NCBI GenBank assembly: GCA_911728435.2
Contig: OU452210.1
Coordinates: 2,728,001-2,792,000, forward strand
DNA length: 64,000 nucleotides
Direction of reading: 5' to 3'
Origin: Apoderus coryli
Taxonomy: Eukaryota; Arthropoda; Insecta; Coleoptera; Attelabidae
Position numbers and translations under genes: made by a program. Shown piece by piece: positions 36,301-53,929 of the stretch. A model generated the notes under the pieces. The model made no database searches. It saw only the letters and a program-made list of their open reading frames with translations, and was not told where the DNA came from. Within the stretch, counting starts at the first letter, position 1, and each line of letters opens with the position of its first letter.

Positions 36301-37168
36301 TAACTCCTGTGGGTCAAAGACCTCTTGAGGCTTCTCTTTTGGATCCGAATGATTGCTACATCTTAGATACTGCAGATGCAAATATTTTCGTTTGGAGAGG
36401 TATATTTTTTTAAAAAAAATTTAACTATAGAATGGCCTAAATATTTGTTACCTTACAGGCAAGAAATGCTCCAATAACGAAAAGAAAGAGGCAATGGCGA
36501 AAGCTGATAGTTACATTACAGCCAAAAATCATCCGAAATGGACTCATATCGTAAGTATTGTTCAGGGCGCTGAACCTGTTGCATTTACACAGTACTTTAG
36601 AACATGGCAAGGAACAGGTGAACAACGCACACGTCTCGTACGATCAGCAAGCGCTGATTGGGAAGCACGACTCTACCATGCACAGATCAGTAAAACTGGT
36701 ACCCAGTTAATTGTTGAACAAGTTCATGATTTCGATCAATCTGACTTGAATGTTGATGATATCATGTTTATGGATGTTGGAAGGGAAATTTATATCTGGA
36801 TTGGTGAAGGTGCTAATCAGGAGGAAAAAGAGAAGAGCGGTACTTTTGTGGAGGTATGTTAGTACGTAAACTGAATATAAATTTAATTATTTAACCAGTT
36901 CGCTAATATTCTTTTACCTGATGCAATCAAATAAAAGCATAACTGTAACAGTTTTTATTATATTTGTGAGTAAGTCACAAACTATTGATATACAATTTCT
37001 GTTTAGAACTATCTGAAAAATCATGGTCGAGAAGATGTGACAATTACAACAATTTATCAAGGCGAGGAGCCTCCGAGCTTCAAGAGTCAATTTCCAACAT
37101 GGGACGCAGATTTATGGAATAATATTTCTGATCTTAGGGAATTTATTAAACATGAGACTGAAGAATAA
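25108..37168 (+). CDS. Gel: Gelsolin, secreted form, eight exons
   Basis: Calcium-regulated actin filament severing and capping protein. Exons: 25108-25356, 33759-33833, 33889-33957, 35223-35459, 35520-35697, 36130-36399, 36459-36853, 37007-37168. All phases join, giving 544 residues. The first exon encodes a signal peptide ([15 protein letters not shown]) and a basic linker, then MEPAFENAG, a likely internal start for the cytosolic form as in other insects. Gelsolin repeats seen: G1 ([34 protein letters not shown]), G2 ([17 protein letters not shown]), G3 ([17 protein letters not shown]), and a final repeat most like G6 ([29 protein letters not shown]). The usual six-repeat protein is about 750-800 residues, so two repeats seem to be absent. 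Intron 1 (8.4 kb) hosts the non-LTR retrotransposon. Confidence 0.95.
26423..27310 (+). CDS. Retrotransposon ORF1 protein, coiled coil plus RRM-like
   Basis: 295 residues. ATG at 26423, with a second in-frame ATG at 26429 in better initiation context. Residues about 10-85 form a heptad-rich coiled coil ([13 protein letters not shown] to [11 protein letters not shown]). This is followed by an L1-ORF1p-like RRM region ([39 protein letters not shown]) and a C-terminal domain containing [18 protein letters not shown]. There are no CCHC zinc knuckles. It is expected to be the RNA-binding, trimerising chaperone of the element. The gene ends TTA AAC TGA, and those codons make up the frameshift heptamer. 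Confidence 0.88.
   Translation: MIMAISEDVSNRDIYNLLKQVLEKSNEIQRDHLQLRQDIKDELESIRYDVIDGMNVLRQEFVELQEQNCKLLTRVQHMERNLRKYNLILYGISEDNTSDDLSKVLNTFNKTLSIASSTNDFRDIRRIGKDVSSKRHRPIVVEFVNYQFRSNILKNAHKLKGSGIFIAKDYIPEDYQKQKILREHLGKAKDNGRTARINNNTLIVDGTRYTPEDLQGCQFDSIKTTDTIVSSKNTASQVERSESVPEASSYASCSTNNKMFGVAVSNDRKRKQLCELNDVFPKRTTRSQSQSDHLN
27298..30156 (+). CDS. Retrotransposon ORF2: AP-like endonuclease and reverse transcriptase
   Basis: Open frame from 27298 to stop 30154-30156, about 950 residues. Counting from 27313, it has the endonuclease motifs QNVRGL (about residue 10), LTETW, GDFN (154-157) and a final EDPYHPAL histidine. The reverse transcriptase region includes [43 protein letters not shown] and FADD (670-673). 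There is no ATG before about residue 73, which lies inside the endonuclease fold, so normal initiation could not make the complete enzyme. The frame is -1 relative to ORF1, and the TTTAAAC site at 27301 would connect them. All catalytic residues look intact. Confidence 0.9.
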   Translation, partial: SFKLSLPNSEDILLYYQNVRGLRTKTELFYTGASQAEYDIVSLTETWLHDGIRSSELFGDVYNVYRKDRETGLLGCTMGGGVLLAIKSCFTSVQVNTDFISDSFPFIDVVACKCEFDHKKVYIFVIYMPPSVDIINLEHFISFLDQIEFLHSNNVVLIGDFNVPGFIYQNATDRKSSLITDFINSFSFKQHNNILNCSNRLLDLVISDITCGVFHEDMSLVPEDPYHPALMVVFRGFCFVRNFNINKSNRAYNFKRADYVNLYDSLLNADWTSMRDCDDVNLAVESFYAVIYEIFDTYVPRKIHYSHKYPYWYSSDIIKNIKQKAKLLKRYKRTNCHDLLYEFKRLRSLIKQQINDAYSNYISSTESAINNDSSRFWSYVQSKNQATRIPGAMRFEGAECTNSQDIVNAFSQFFGSVFSQNDGADYVCDEAVLNNNLNILLPFVTEDEILKASNKLKNKLTSGIDNIPSFIVRDCVGALTEPLKMLFNLAIKTTTYPDFWKRAKICPVFKGGDKSDIANYRPVSILCNFSKLFEIILYDRIYQSVSSHISVYQHGFMRGRSTISNLALFTQYVSEMLDDRGQVDVIYTDFSKAFDRVGHSILLTKLSTFGFSDILIKFICSYLYNRKQFVHYNGFSSVEYHAASGVPQGSNLGPLFFLLFVNDIVNVITSQKLLFADDLKIFTNVSNLSDCVKLQGDLDMIADWCVKNDLPLNVSKCKVVTYTRKSVCYLYSYKIREYELCRTDHLRDLGIVFDSQLTFTEHIVAKVAEAMKSYGFVIRNCRHFADIDCVKALYFAYVRSKLEYGGLIWCPYYNWQNAYVEKVQGRFLKYLAFKTDGIYPARGTEYELLINRFKIESLEHRRIYSGLAFMYKLCNNKIDCIELLSQVGFCVPRISSRQGIVFKCPRARTNLLLKSPISFMLRNFNLLCGMCDIHFSSLNSLLQNAKCVMSTQ
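27301..27307 (+). promoter_or_regulatory. Candidate -1 ribosomal frameshift slippery site TTTAAAC
   Basis: In the ORF1 frame the heptamer reads T TTA AAC, exactly the X XXY YYZ pattern, and is followed at once by the ORF1 stop TGA (27308-27310). Slipping back by one base enters the ORF2 frame. U UUA AAC is among the most efficient known slippery sequences. The spacer to the complementary segment at 27313 is five bases. Confidence 0.75.
27313..27323 (+). promoter_or_regulatory. Upstream half of the 11-base long-range complementarity
   Basis: TTGCCCAACAG here is the exact reverse complement of CTGTTGGGCAA at 30325-30335 in the same transcript, about 3 kb downstream. It starts five bases after the slippery heptamer, where a frameshift-stimulating helix would sit. 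Confidence 0.6.
30301..30336 (+). promoter_or_regulatory. Retrotransposon 3' UTR hairpin containing the pairing partner
   Basis: ATTGTCC (30301-30307) can pair with GGGCAAT (30330-30336), 7 bp with one G-U. The segment 30325-30335 (CTGTTGGGCAA) is also exactly complementary to 27313-27323. The local hairpin and the long-range helix share bases and would compete. 3' hairpins are a common recognition site for LINE reverse transcriptases. Confidence 0.5.
30342..30395 (+). repeat. (ATT)n tail of the retrotransposon
   Basis: About 17 tandem ATT units directly after GCAATAAAGCT. This is a microsatellite 3' tail as found in several LINE clades, in place of poly(A). Confidence 0.95.
30396..33758. 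other. Remainder of gelsolin intron 1
   Basis: AT-rich intronic DNA with no supported exon. It contains the perfect palindrome at 30617-30664 and a TACAGGGTGATGACTTTAAC motif at about 31733 that resembles a transposon end. A short palindromic stretch of ATTAAAAGT..ACTTTTAAT type lies near 30880-30935. Confidence 0.5.
30617..30664. repeat. Perfect 22-bp inverted repeat with 4-base loop
   Basis: 30617-30638 and 30643-30664 are exact reverse complements, with loop ATGG. It lies in gelsolin intron 1, about 220 bases past the retrotransposon tail. It would form a strong hairpin in DNA or RNA. No known element was recognised. Confidence 0.9.
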
Positions 37169-37347
37169 ACTGTTCACAAGATTTCAAATATTTTTGTATG
37201 TTTTAATGTGCCTTTAATAATGTTTAATTACACCAGCATTTTATCTATATTATATATTATGTGTGTAAATGATGTTATGTATTAAGTTGTGTTGAATTTT
37301 GGTGTACTTTTATATTTACTATATTTAATTAGAAAATACTGCTTATT

Positions 37348-37353
37348 AATAAA
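37348..37353 (+). terminator. Candidate gelsolin polyadenylation signal
   Basis: AATAAA 180 bases after the gelsolin stop codon, followed by a T-rich stretch. Confidence 0.6.
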
Positions 37354-40299
37354 GCTTTTTTAATGGCAATACAGAGTTTCAAAATACTTGTAACACTTCG
37401 TGCGCATATTTTTTAAGTGACAATTGAGTTTTTGATAAGGTTATGAAAAAACTTTACTAAATTTGGTACATTGTATCTTGGTAAACCCATTGTGAGCCCT
37501 TGCAATTTTCTTTACATTTAACAATTGCAAACTAATTGTTAACTGGAAATTAACTATTTTAAGGGTAAAATAAATCTTTTAGGTCAAAACATGCTTAAAC
37601 GAATTCATAAAAAAACACACAAGAAAGTAACAAAGATGGTCACGCTATTAATATATTTCGACCGATACACGTAAAGGAAAAGTAGTATTTAAAAAGCTAC
37701 GCCACTTCGCCTCTACAATAGGCAGGTGTCGCATCCTGCAGAATCCATAGAGCTTGCCTGTTATTTAGTGTCATGTTGTGTACCAGAGCAGGCAAATGAT
37801 TGTGTAAAAAGTTTAGATAAATTTCGCTCGTTAAACTTACTGGTACGGCCCAATAAATAACCTATTCACCCACCATTCCTGTCCGCATATTTACGGAAAA
37901 TCGGTTTTGAAAATTGGTTCTCTGAATTGCGCTTAAGCTTAAAGGAATCATATATCATATTCCCCTGCCATTTTATGGCATAAAACGCGTTAACAACATA
38001 CACTTTCACTTTGGAAAAATAAAACTTATAACCTGTTGGCATTCAACAGTTATCCTTAATTTTCATTTTTAGAACCAAACGGTAGCTATGCAAGGGTTAA
38101 TCGCTGTAAGTTTATAAATATATAACATTGTGAAACTCCAAAATTGATGAAAATTATTTTTATTACATATCAATATCATTACATAGTACAGAAAGAAAAC
38201 TTTTAACTTATTGGACATTAAAATGAATACAACAAACAGAAATGGAAAATCTATATTTTACTATAGATTATACACTTCAGTTTCTATATAATATATAATT
38301 TAATGTTTTAATTAAAAATTATATTACAACCCAGAAAGCTTAAGCATATTACATATTACGTCTGCTGCCTATATCAAAAAAAATCTCATATTTACACTGG
38401 TTACAATTCGACAATATATATACAACAAAATATTTTTGCATGCCTGTTTCTGTCGTAAGTAAGACTATTGCTGTTGTATTTCTTAGTATGTCATGTCAAA
38501 TATATATATTAATAAATAGGTGACATCTGATACGGCCAGTTTAAATCTAAATGTTAAAATATAATTAATCTGTGAAATATACACAGAATGTTGTTGATTT
38601 TCTTGAAAGATTAATGCGTTAGAGAACAAACAGGTACTCAATTTTCTAAGAAAAAATACACATAACGTCATCTAACAGTTCATTCATTTTAAATAATCAC
38701 ACAAGTGAAACCAAATCAACCATAGTTGAGATATATAAAAAATAGTAGTGCGTTTACGTAAATCATTACCGTAAAGCATAACGTTAAACCATGACATAAG
38801 TAATACGTTTACGGCCAACGGACCATATCACAGAAATGTCATTTTATACGTTGTCCAAACAACGTTAAAGTCGAAAAAAGAAAAGAAAATCCTCTTCCAG
38901 GTAGAGAACTACTGAAAAGTGCTTTTCGATATTTTCTTTTATGCTTTAGTTTAGAAACAATATATATAACCATACTTTTCACGTAGTCATTACATTTCCT
39001 TTATGTGATAATTGCTTTCAAACATATGTAAATTTTAATGTTGACAAATAATTTAGCTTTTTGTAACTCCTCTATCCAGCAAACTGGAGTGTTATCTATA
39101 TTAAAAAAAAAACTATAAAAGAAGTTGATTTCAATAAATTATTGCGAAATTTGTTGCTGTTTTTGGGAATTCACTTGGTCGTCCAATCTGATATTTTTAC
39201 CATTATTTGTAATGTGAAAAAAGAGTGTTAGGCATAGAAATGTGTCATTCATGTTTGTATATTTTGATAAAGCGGAAAGTTTTATTGATTTTATAAATAT
39301 AACTCTTACATATCTACTTTTTTTTCAACTGCCACATATATCTAATATGTGCATGGAAAATTAAGGAAGGGAATTTACTGTAAGCTTCTGGGATAGTATT
39401 ATGAACAATTGAACTGATAGCTGAGTTATATGCTTATCCATGTATGTTCAAGAAATAGTTGTATAAACCCTCCACAATCTCAATATTTTGGACATCTTTT
39501 TGCTTTTCACTTACAGATTAATATAAAATCTCTGTTCGTAGCAACAATTCAAATTCGTGCTCAGGATTTCAAATACCTATCATTTCTTAAGAAGTCCATC
39601 TCAAACTGGAGTTTTTTCAGTTAACTTTGTATATCGTATCCGCAACATGTAGTTTGTCAATCAAAACCACGGGACATTTTTAATTGCAACTTTGCAATTT
39701 TAACAAGTTTGACAAATTTGTTATTATTACATTACATAAAAATGGTTTTGTTGGATATTAATGGTATCCTGAGCCGCGATTTAAATCTCCCTATTTGTTC
39801 TCGACTAAATACATTTCGAATTGCAACCACGAACAAAGTTATATATTTTTTTCGTAAGATTCAGCCAGATGTTTGTTAATGTATTGAGCGCAAACATATA
39901 TTTTTAAGGTTCCACTAAAAGTACTCCTGAATGTTGAGGTCCTATTTACACCAATACTGGATCGTACCGAACATCCCAAAAAATTGAAAAAACAATGCCT
40001 CATAAATCAAATAAAAAAATAAATATTAATTTTAAACAACATAGAGAAATAAATTTTAATAATACGACAGCTATTGTTTCTTGTGAAAATAAAAACTATA
40101 AAAATATATCACTTAACAATATTACTAACAAGTTTCAATGTACGTGGTACAATCAATATTTACAATGCATGAAAAATGACGGCCAGATTATTTCGACTGG
40201 ACTAGATTTTTTCTACATTTGTTAAATTATTCTACAAAAAACTAATAATCAAAACAAACTTACTGCAGATCAAGGCTCAACGTGTTTTAAAATTATTAA
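37354..40299. other. Intergenic region between gelsolin and Cul4
   Basis: No supported gene. Short AT-rich open frames (38483, 39430, 39995) lack motifs and splice context. The two genes are convergent here. Confidence 0.5.
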
Positions 40300-47193
<6,894 letters not shown>

Positions 47194-48573
47194 ATTTAGC
47201 CAATTCTCTGCTTACAACGTTCCTTATTGAATAAAAACGAAATACTTGGCTAATCGTCATATACTAAAATAATTATAACCATGCATTATTAACTACCGCT
47301 TATTTTCACCAATAAACTATTGCTCTTCACTTGTTTTTTTTTTTGTTATTGTGTTTTGAAAACTAGGTATAAATGAACATTTCTCTTGGACTAAAATAAA
47401 TTAATCCAAAACCAGCTTGAAAGCCTATTAAACGAGTAAGATACCTAAATATAGAATACGTTGATCTTTATAATATTTAATTTTGTAAAAATTCCAATTA
47501 ATTTGGAAAAAAATCAAATAAAATACGGAAATTGTTTGGCATACCGTGAAACTGAACTTTTAGGTTATGTTATGTGTCAAGATACTCACATTTCACTTTG
47601 AATATAAAATACCTACAGAATTCAGAATGATACATATGTAAAGTGCATTTAAGTACCTGAACTTCTTTAATTATTATGTTCAATAGTTCAATCATAAAAT
47701 TATAAAATGGATAATATATAACTTGTTTCTCAAAAGTATCAAACAATGCAATGTCAAACTTCTCTTTTCTCTTTCTTCCAAATTTTGACAACTTAGAGAC
47801 TTAGATCTACTATCTAGAAAGAAACAGTGGAACAAAACTATTGAACTGTCTCAGGTATCACCCGTAGATGTATTACGTTACATTATACAGTGATTTTTTT
47901 GTAGATTGAGAAGCTTAGACAAGTTTTTGGTTGAAATCCTTAATTTTTTTACTTACTAATTAAACTTTTACTTAATACTTTCATTTTATATTATTTAGCT
48001 GTGGCTGTTTGCCGTAAGCCTTAACCTGTCTTTTGTATTGTGTATATTACTGATAAGAAATAGCAATAAAAATTATTCAAAGAGCAATATGGAATACAAA
48101 AAGAAATGGAATTAGCATTTTAGGGGTCATTAATTAACGAACCAAAGAACTAATTGGTGGATGAGTGAAATTACAAGATAACAACGGTTATCCTTCTACA
48201 ACTGAAGTGACATGCTCTCCTATCGCTCACTTCACTCGCATTTTTTGTAAAAGGAACCTAAACTGTCAACATTATTACTATTAGCTATGAAACATTCTGA
48301 GGTTAATTTATCAGTTACCTGACAATCGAATTTGTAAAAGGACCGTGTATGACAGCCAGGTGAGTGAAAATTGCTGATATTTCGCGTAGAAGCATAACTC
48401 CTAATCATCCGACTGACTCACGTAATATCTGTCATCTGTCATTTATACACATTTTGTCAAGTTGACATATGTTAAAAAATAAATTATAAACAAAATAAAA
48501 ATAGGCACAAATCATAAATGATAAGTGACCTGGTTATTCTTAAATGCTGTATTTATAATTAATTAATTTTAAA
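47194..48573. other. Divergent promoter region between Cul4 and hook
   Basis: 1.4 kb between two start codons on opposite strands. No exon was seen. It may contain 5' UTRs and promoters for both genes; I could not identify specific elements. Confidence 0.5.
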
Positions 48574-50922
48574 ATGGAACCAAGCGAAGAAATGAGTAAA
48601 AGTTTAATAAAATGGTTACAAAAGGTTGTACCAGTTAAAACGAAAAATGTGGGAGAAATATGTGATGGGGTTGGTATTATGGAAGCCCTAATTCGCATTG
48701 CACCAGAGTATTTCAATAAACTTGAACCAAAAATTAAGAAAGAAGTGGGAACTAATTGGCGTTTTAAAGCAAGTAATTTAAAGAAAATTGCTGAAGCTGT
48801 CAAAGAATATTACCAGGACATCTTGAATCTACAAATTTTAGAATTGGGTCGGCCAGATGTAAACAACATTGGGAGAAATAGTGATCGCGTAGAACTTGCT
48901 AAGTTGTTGCGTCTAGTTCTAGGTAACGAATAAAGCAATACTTGTATCATTTTTGAAATAACTAGTTAGCCAATTTTAATCCTCGTTCCACATAATAGGT
49001 ACTGTAAAACTTTGTCTCTTGGATACTTACTAGAATAGTTTCAAAATGGTTATTAACCAAGAACTATACGCATTCTTTTGTTTAAGGATGAATAAACCTA
49101 GGCAACATAGAAAACTATATGCGATAATAGCTTTAAAAACAGGTCCTTCACTGTGTGTATCGCTTATCACTCAATGTTTTATTTCCTTGAAGGAAAACCT
49201 TTTTTGTGTGCATATTTTGAATGGGCAATGCTCTTCTTAATTAGTGTATGTTAATATCTACCCTTCATTCAGTTTCAATTAACCCCAAATTTTGTGTGAA
49301 CTCTTCATAGAATGAGAGATATTTAAAGCCAAGTTCTTCTAATATTTGTATCAATTTAAATATGTCACATATTTATCAATTATTTTAAATATGGTTATTT
49401 TTCAGGATGTGCAATTTATTGCGAACGGAAGCAAGAATATATTACTATGATAATGGAAATGGAAGAATCTGTACAACAAAATATTATGCAAGCTATTCAA
49501 CAGCTGGAAGAAGTTACTGCAGGTCCTGGTAGATCAGGGTTAAGTCTTCTTATTTTGGATAGTGATCAGCGCATTGTAAAGATGGTCGCTGATTTAGATG
49601 CTGCCAACGAAGCTAAAGAAGCTCTTATGCAACAGTGTCAAAATTTGGAGCAACAAGTTCAGAATTTGATGGAAGAAAAACAAGCGTTGGCGGTACAAAA
49701 TATGATTTTTCTTGAAAAAGAGGCCAAAAGTCCTGATACTCGAAAACAATTAGAACTTATCAAAGAAGAGTTATTCAAAGCAGAAGTTATGAGAGATGAT
49801 TATAAAGCAAAACTAATAGAACAAGAGAAACAGATTTCAAGTTATCAAGAAAAAATAGTTGAGTTGCAAATTGCAGCTAATAATTCATCAAGACTGAAGG
49901 ATGAAGTTGATGCTTTGTCTGAATCTGCAGGAAAAGTCGCCGATTTAGAACATACCATTGCATCGTATAAAAAACGATTGGAAAATTATCAGGATATAAA
50001 GAAAAGTTTGCAGAAATTAGAGGAGAAAAATATGGAGTATTTACAAAAGAATTTGGAACTTGAGGAAGAGTTAACCAAACACAATAATTGGAAAAGTCAA
50101 TGCGAAAAATATAAAAATCAAATTGTGGAACTTCAACTGAAGCTGGACGAGGAAACACAGAAAGCCGACAAAGCGCAATTTAATTTAGAAAAACTAGATT
50201 CTAAAGTTATAGCTTTGCAGGGAGAGAAAGAGCGATTGCTGTTGGAGAGAGACTCTTTACGAGAAGAAAACGAGGAATTAAAACTGGGTCATGTTAAAAC
50301 TGAAAGTGGGGCAGCAGTATCACAAGAATTAACTCCAGCGCACATAAAAGAAAAAATGAGATTTTTAGAAAAGGAAAATAAAACCCTAAGAAGTGCTAGT
50401 CAAGAATTAGAAGCCAGTAAAGCTCATCTCGAAAATTCTTTAAATAGAATTGAAAAATTACAACAACATAATAGAACTCTCAACCAAACAATTCTTAAGC
50501 TTGAAGCACAATTGGAAGAAACAAAAAATCTAAATGAACCTACAACAACTCCTAATACGAGCATATTAAGAGAATATAAACAAAAAGTAATACAACTACA
50601 AGAAAGTTTAGCAGCAAAAGAAAATGAATTACAAACAGTCCAAAGCAAGTACAACAAAAGTTTAGAAAAAGCTAGAGAGGTGGCCCAATTATTTGAACCT
50701 AAAATAAATGGTGGGATTGATTCATCTTTAAGACAATCGCAAATGAAAGAATTGGAAGAAAAACTTTTAACGACAGCGTACTACAAATTAAGTGTTAATT
50801 GTCAAAGAGAAGCCATGGATGAAAGACTAGCAGTTTTAAGCGGTGGTCCCGGACAATCATTTTTGGCTAGGCAAAGGCAGCCAACCCCGAGGAAACAAAT
50901 TCAGCGCTTTAAATCCAAATAG
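48574..50922 (+). CDS. hook: Hook, dynein/microtubule adaptor, two exons
   Basis: Links endosomal cargo to dynein. Exons 48574-48922 and 49406-50922 join in phase (G then GA), giving 621 residues; Drosophila hook is somewhat longer. The N-terminal HOOK domain spans residues 1-150 (SKSLIKWLQKVVPVKT, NWRFKASNLKKIAEAVKEYYQD, LAKLLRLVLGCA). The exon junction falls just before the conserved helix CERKQEYITMIMEMEESVQ, which in human HOOK proteins contacts the dynein light intermediate chain. A long coiled coil follows, about residues 165-540, then a short basic C-terminus (RQRQPTPRKQIQRFKSK). ATG 48574 is the first in frame and matches the family start. Convergent with wash. Confidence 0.95.
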
Positions 50923-51608
50923 GGTACATATTTTTGTAAAGATACTTGTATCTTGATTATTTATTCTGACAATATGTTAATTTATATTTTACTTAAAAAT
51001 AACAAAACAGTGTAAAATTTTATATTTTCATTTTAGTAATTGTTTTAAATTTCTGTCTTAAATGTATTTTTTGTGTGTGATATGTATGTGTTCCTCGATT
51101 TGTTCATTTGTTGTTTTTGAAAATATTTTTTTAATACAGTAATATAAACTTTTTAGAAACATAGGAATTCTGTCTTGTATATATTTGAACTGATATATCA
51201 GTACCTTGAACCGAAATGGATACTATCTAGAAGTCACATTATACCATGAAGTTCATTAATATTTGTTTTTACCGGTAGGTAGATCGTTCATTTTCAGTTA
51301 CGTCTACTATCGTGGCTTTGTAGAGTTAAGAACCAACGGTTGGCAATTGCTAGAAGTTAAATAGAAAAATCTTAACTTATTTACATTCAAATATAGGAAT
51401 CCTATTGCAACACTATCATAATAATGTCACAAATAAATATATCACAGAAGTCTTTACTTTAATCAGCAAATACAACATATTTAGCAATTTTAAGAGTATA
51501 GAAAAAGAGGAAACATTTATATACAAATCTCTATTTATTCGCTCGCGTGATAAAATATATATACATATGTATTTTTGTTCTTTATTTATTCTTAATGCGA
51601 TTAAAATA
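50923..51608. other. Convergent 3' regions of hook and wash
   Basis: AT-rich UTR sequence. No canonical AATAAA was seen on the hook strand. On the minus strand the first AATAAA lies at 51581-51590. Confidence 0.5.
51581..51590 (-). terminator. Candidate wash polyadenylation signal
   Basis: Overlapping AATAAATAAA on the minus strand only about 20 bases after the wash stop codon, so the 3' UTR would be very short. Confidence 0.5.
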
Positions 51609-53929
51609 TTATTCCCAGTCTTCATCTGTAGATGTTTCTATATCTGTTTTTGCAACAGGTGGTGGAATCATCGCTGAAACCTTAGATAATGTAGAATCTA
51701 TATTGACTGGATTCTCCCGTTCAGTTTTTTGAGTTCCTGATATGCCCTTTCTCCTCATTAACAGTTTATTGTGTAGATCTGCCATAAGATCGCCAGTCTA
51801 AAAATATATGTATATTAATAAAAATTACAAAAATATATGATTGTGTCTTTTTCAACGTTCTCAAAATTTGAATATCAAACCTCAAAACAATATATATCCA
51901 TAAAATACTATAATATATCATATATCAACGAAAATGATGAATGATAACTGGATCTTTGCATATATCATATTACCAATATACCTCACTCACCGCAGGTTTA
52001 TTCGATTTGACATCCTCGCTCGTCTGAGCTGCTTTCAATTTCTTTGAACCACCTGCAGTTCTAATAGCCTCCATAAGACTGGCTCTTGCATCAGTTATTG
52101 GAGGCAATGTAGAACCTACAGGTTTTTCCAATTTTTGTTGGTTTTTGACAACAGTTTTTTCAGAACTATCTGGTTCTTCTTTTATAATATCTACAACTGC
52201 GGGAAATGTCGCCATCACTTCTTTTACAACTTGTGGGTCTTCTATAGTATTTGGAGGTGGTATTATGATTTCTGGGGTCTCAATATCCTTTACATCTTCG
52301 ATAACTATGTTTTCCACTATAGTAGGTAAGCTATCGAAATGATGAGTTATACTTTCAGAAGGAGCAATTCCAGGACCAACCTTAAATCAAAATTATTTAT
52401 TATAAAATTAAAGTTTAACAGTGTGCTAGTCTCATATAATTTCGTAAAGAAATATTTGAGTTTCCATATCTGTCTCTGTTAATTTGATATCTACCGAAAA
52501 TTTATGGATCCTGAATTTGTAGAGGGTGTCTTAGTGGAGTATATATGTTCTGTATATTTTAATATATCATATATTGTACTTATTGTGAATATTATTAAAC
52601 GTTAAAAAGACTAAAACATATAGCCCTACATTAAAAACCACTGTTTAAGATGTATTGCATGTATGTTCTTCTTTGCATCCTCCCTACACCAACAGAAAAC
52701 CCATGTGGTTGCCCAGGCAGCAATAATACTGGAGGACGGGACGCCACCGTTCTCCCACAATACATTCTCATAAGCCAGAAACGTGGTATTGTAACACAAT
52801 CTTATTTATTCCTCAATTTGCATTGCCCAGTCTGAACATCCATAAAAAGTGGTATAATACTTCTGGTTATCGCCAGATATGTAACACTCGTTTAGAATTT
52901 TATGAACATGTGTTGGCGGCCAAAAGTTCTGATACTAGAGAGCAATTACAGATTTTCAAAGACATGAGGGATATTTAAAAATCGTAATAATTGAACAAAG
53001 AGGAACAGAACGCTAGTTATCACATATGAGCTGTGTCATTCCATTCCAGTGCTGACACAGTAATATATTTGTGCCTGTGCTTTTTATGCATATTTTAATT
53101 TTATATCAGGTCGAGTTTAAACCCAATATCTTACACCAGACTATTAATTACTTACTTCATTTTCATATCTCAGGTCATCGGCAATTCCTGGTAGATCAGG
53201 CAAATCTAAAGGCACGTCTAAAGCCGGTACCTGTCCAATTTTTGGGGCGTAGAAATAATTTTGGGTTGATGATCTACTTAAAGGTGACTTCTCAGATATT
53301 GACGGTGGAGCTGCTCCGAGATCCGTTGTTTCACTATTTTCTCCCGGTTTAAAACGCTTTGGACCTTTTAGCGACTCTGTCATCACAAAACTATTATATA
53401 AATTTTTTCCGGTGTTGTACAGAAGTAAATCATTTACACAATGTATATCTGCTGGCATATCTCCAAGTCCATCCAATTTCACTTTAGCATTTTCAGGTAA
53501 TTTCACATGATAAAACTGCAATTTGTCTAAAGGTTCATGGAGCGATATTAAATTTTTAACTTTTACTTTATGACGTTCAATATCAATGTTATTTTCAGAA
53601 AGATCAGAAAATATAGATTCATAGTCACGTATACATTCAGATCCTGGATATTTACAGCTGGAAAACACTTGTGTCGCTTTCTTAGCCCCTTTCAACTCAT
53701 TCACTTTTGCACTTACAATATCAACTCTTTCAGATATATGTTTCAATGACTTTGAATTTTGTTCGAGCCTTTTATTTACACGATTAAATATATCATCAGT
53801 TACATTCGTCAAATGTTGAAGGGCTTCCGCAATTTGTACTATAGTTTCATTTTTTCGAAGATTTTGCGGAATTATAGGTACATTATATTGCGAATCCATA
53901 ATAGGTGAAACGAAAATCTTTTTAATCAC
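51609..53929 (-). CDS. wash: WASH complex subunit 1, three exons
   Basis: Arp2/3 activator on endosomes, part of the WASH regulatory complex with strumpellin, FAM21 and others. Exons: 53929-53156, 52380-51991, 51797-51609; all junctions are phase 0, giving 450 residues. The start may be M1 (53929) or M11 (53899, MDSQYNVPIIPQ), which aligns better with the family. Seen: WHD1 region (YNVPIIPQNLRKNETIVQIAEAL, ATQVFSSCKYPG), LPDLPGIADDLRYEN then VGPGIAPS across the first junction, a WH2-like motif (RASLMEAIRTAGGSKKLK), the connector DLMADLHNKLLMRRKGISG and an acidic end with DEDWE. The long polyproline stretch usual in WASH proteins is nearly absent (only short PPP runs). Exon 3 carries the VCA tail. 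Confidence 0.93.

Noticed and set aside
38073..38111. Short AG...GTAAGT segment after gelsolin
   Set aside because: Only about 11 codons, past the gelsolin stop and polyadenylation signal, with no flanking exons. A chance match to splice consensus.
39995..40225. 76-codon open frame on the plus strand
   Set aside because: Composition is Asn/Lys/Ile-rich as expected of random AT-rich DNA, with no motif or splice signals.
52650..52835. 61-codon open frame in wash intron 1 with CGCPGSN
   Set aside because: No supporting splice sites or family match. Probably repeat-derived.
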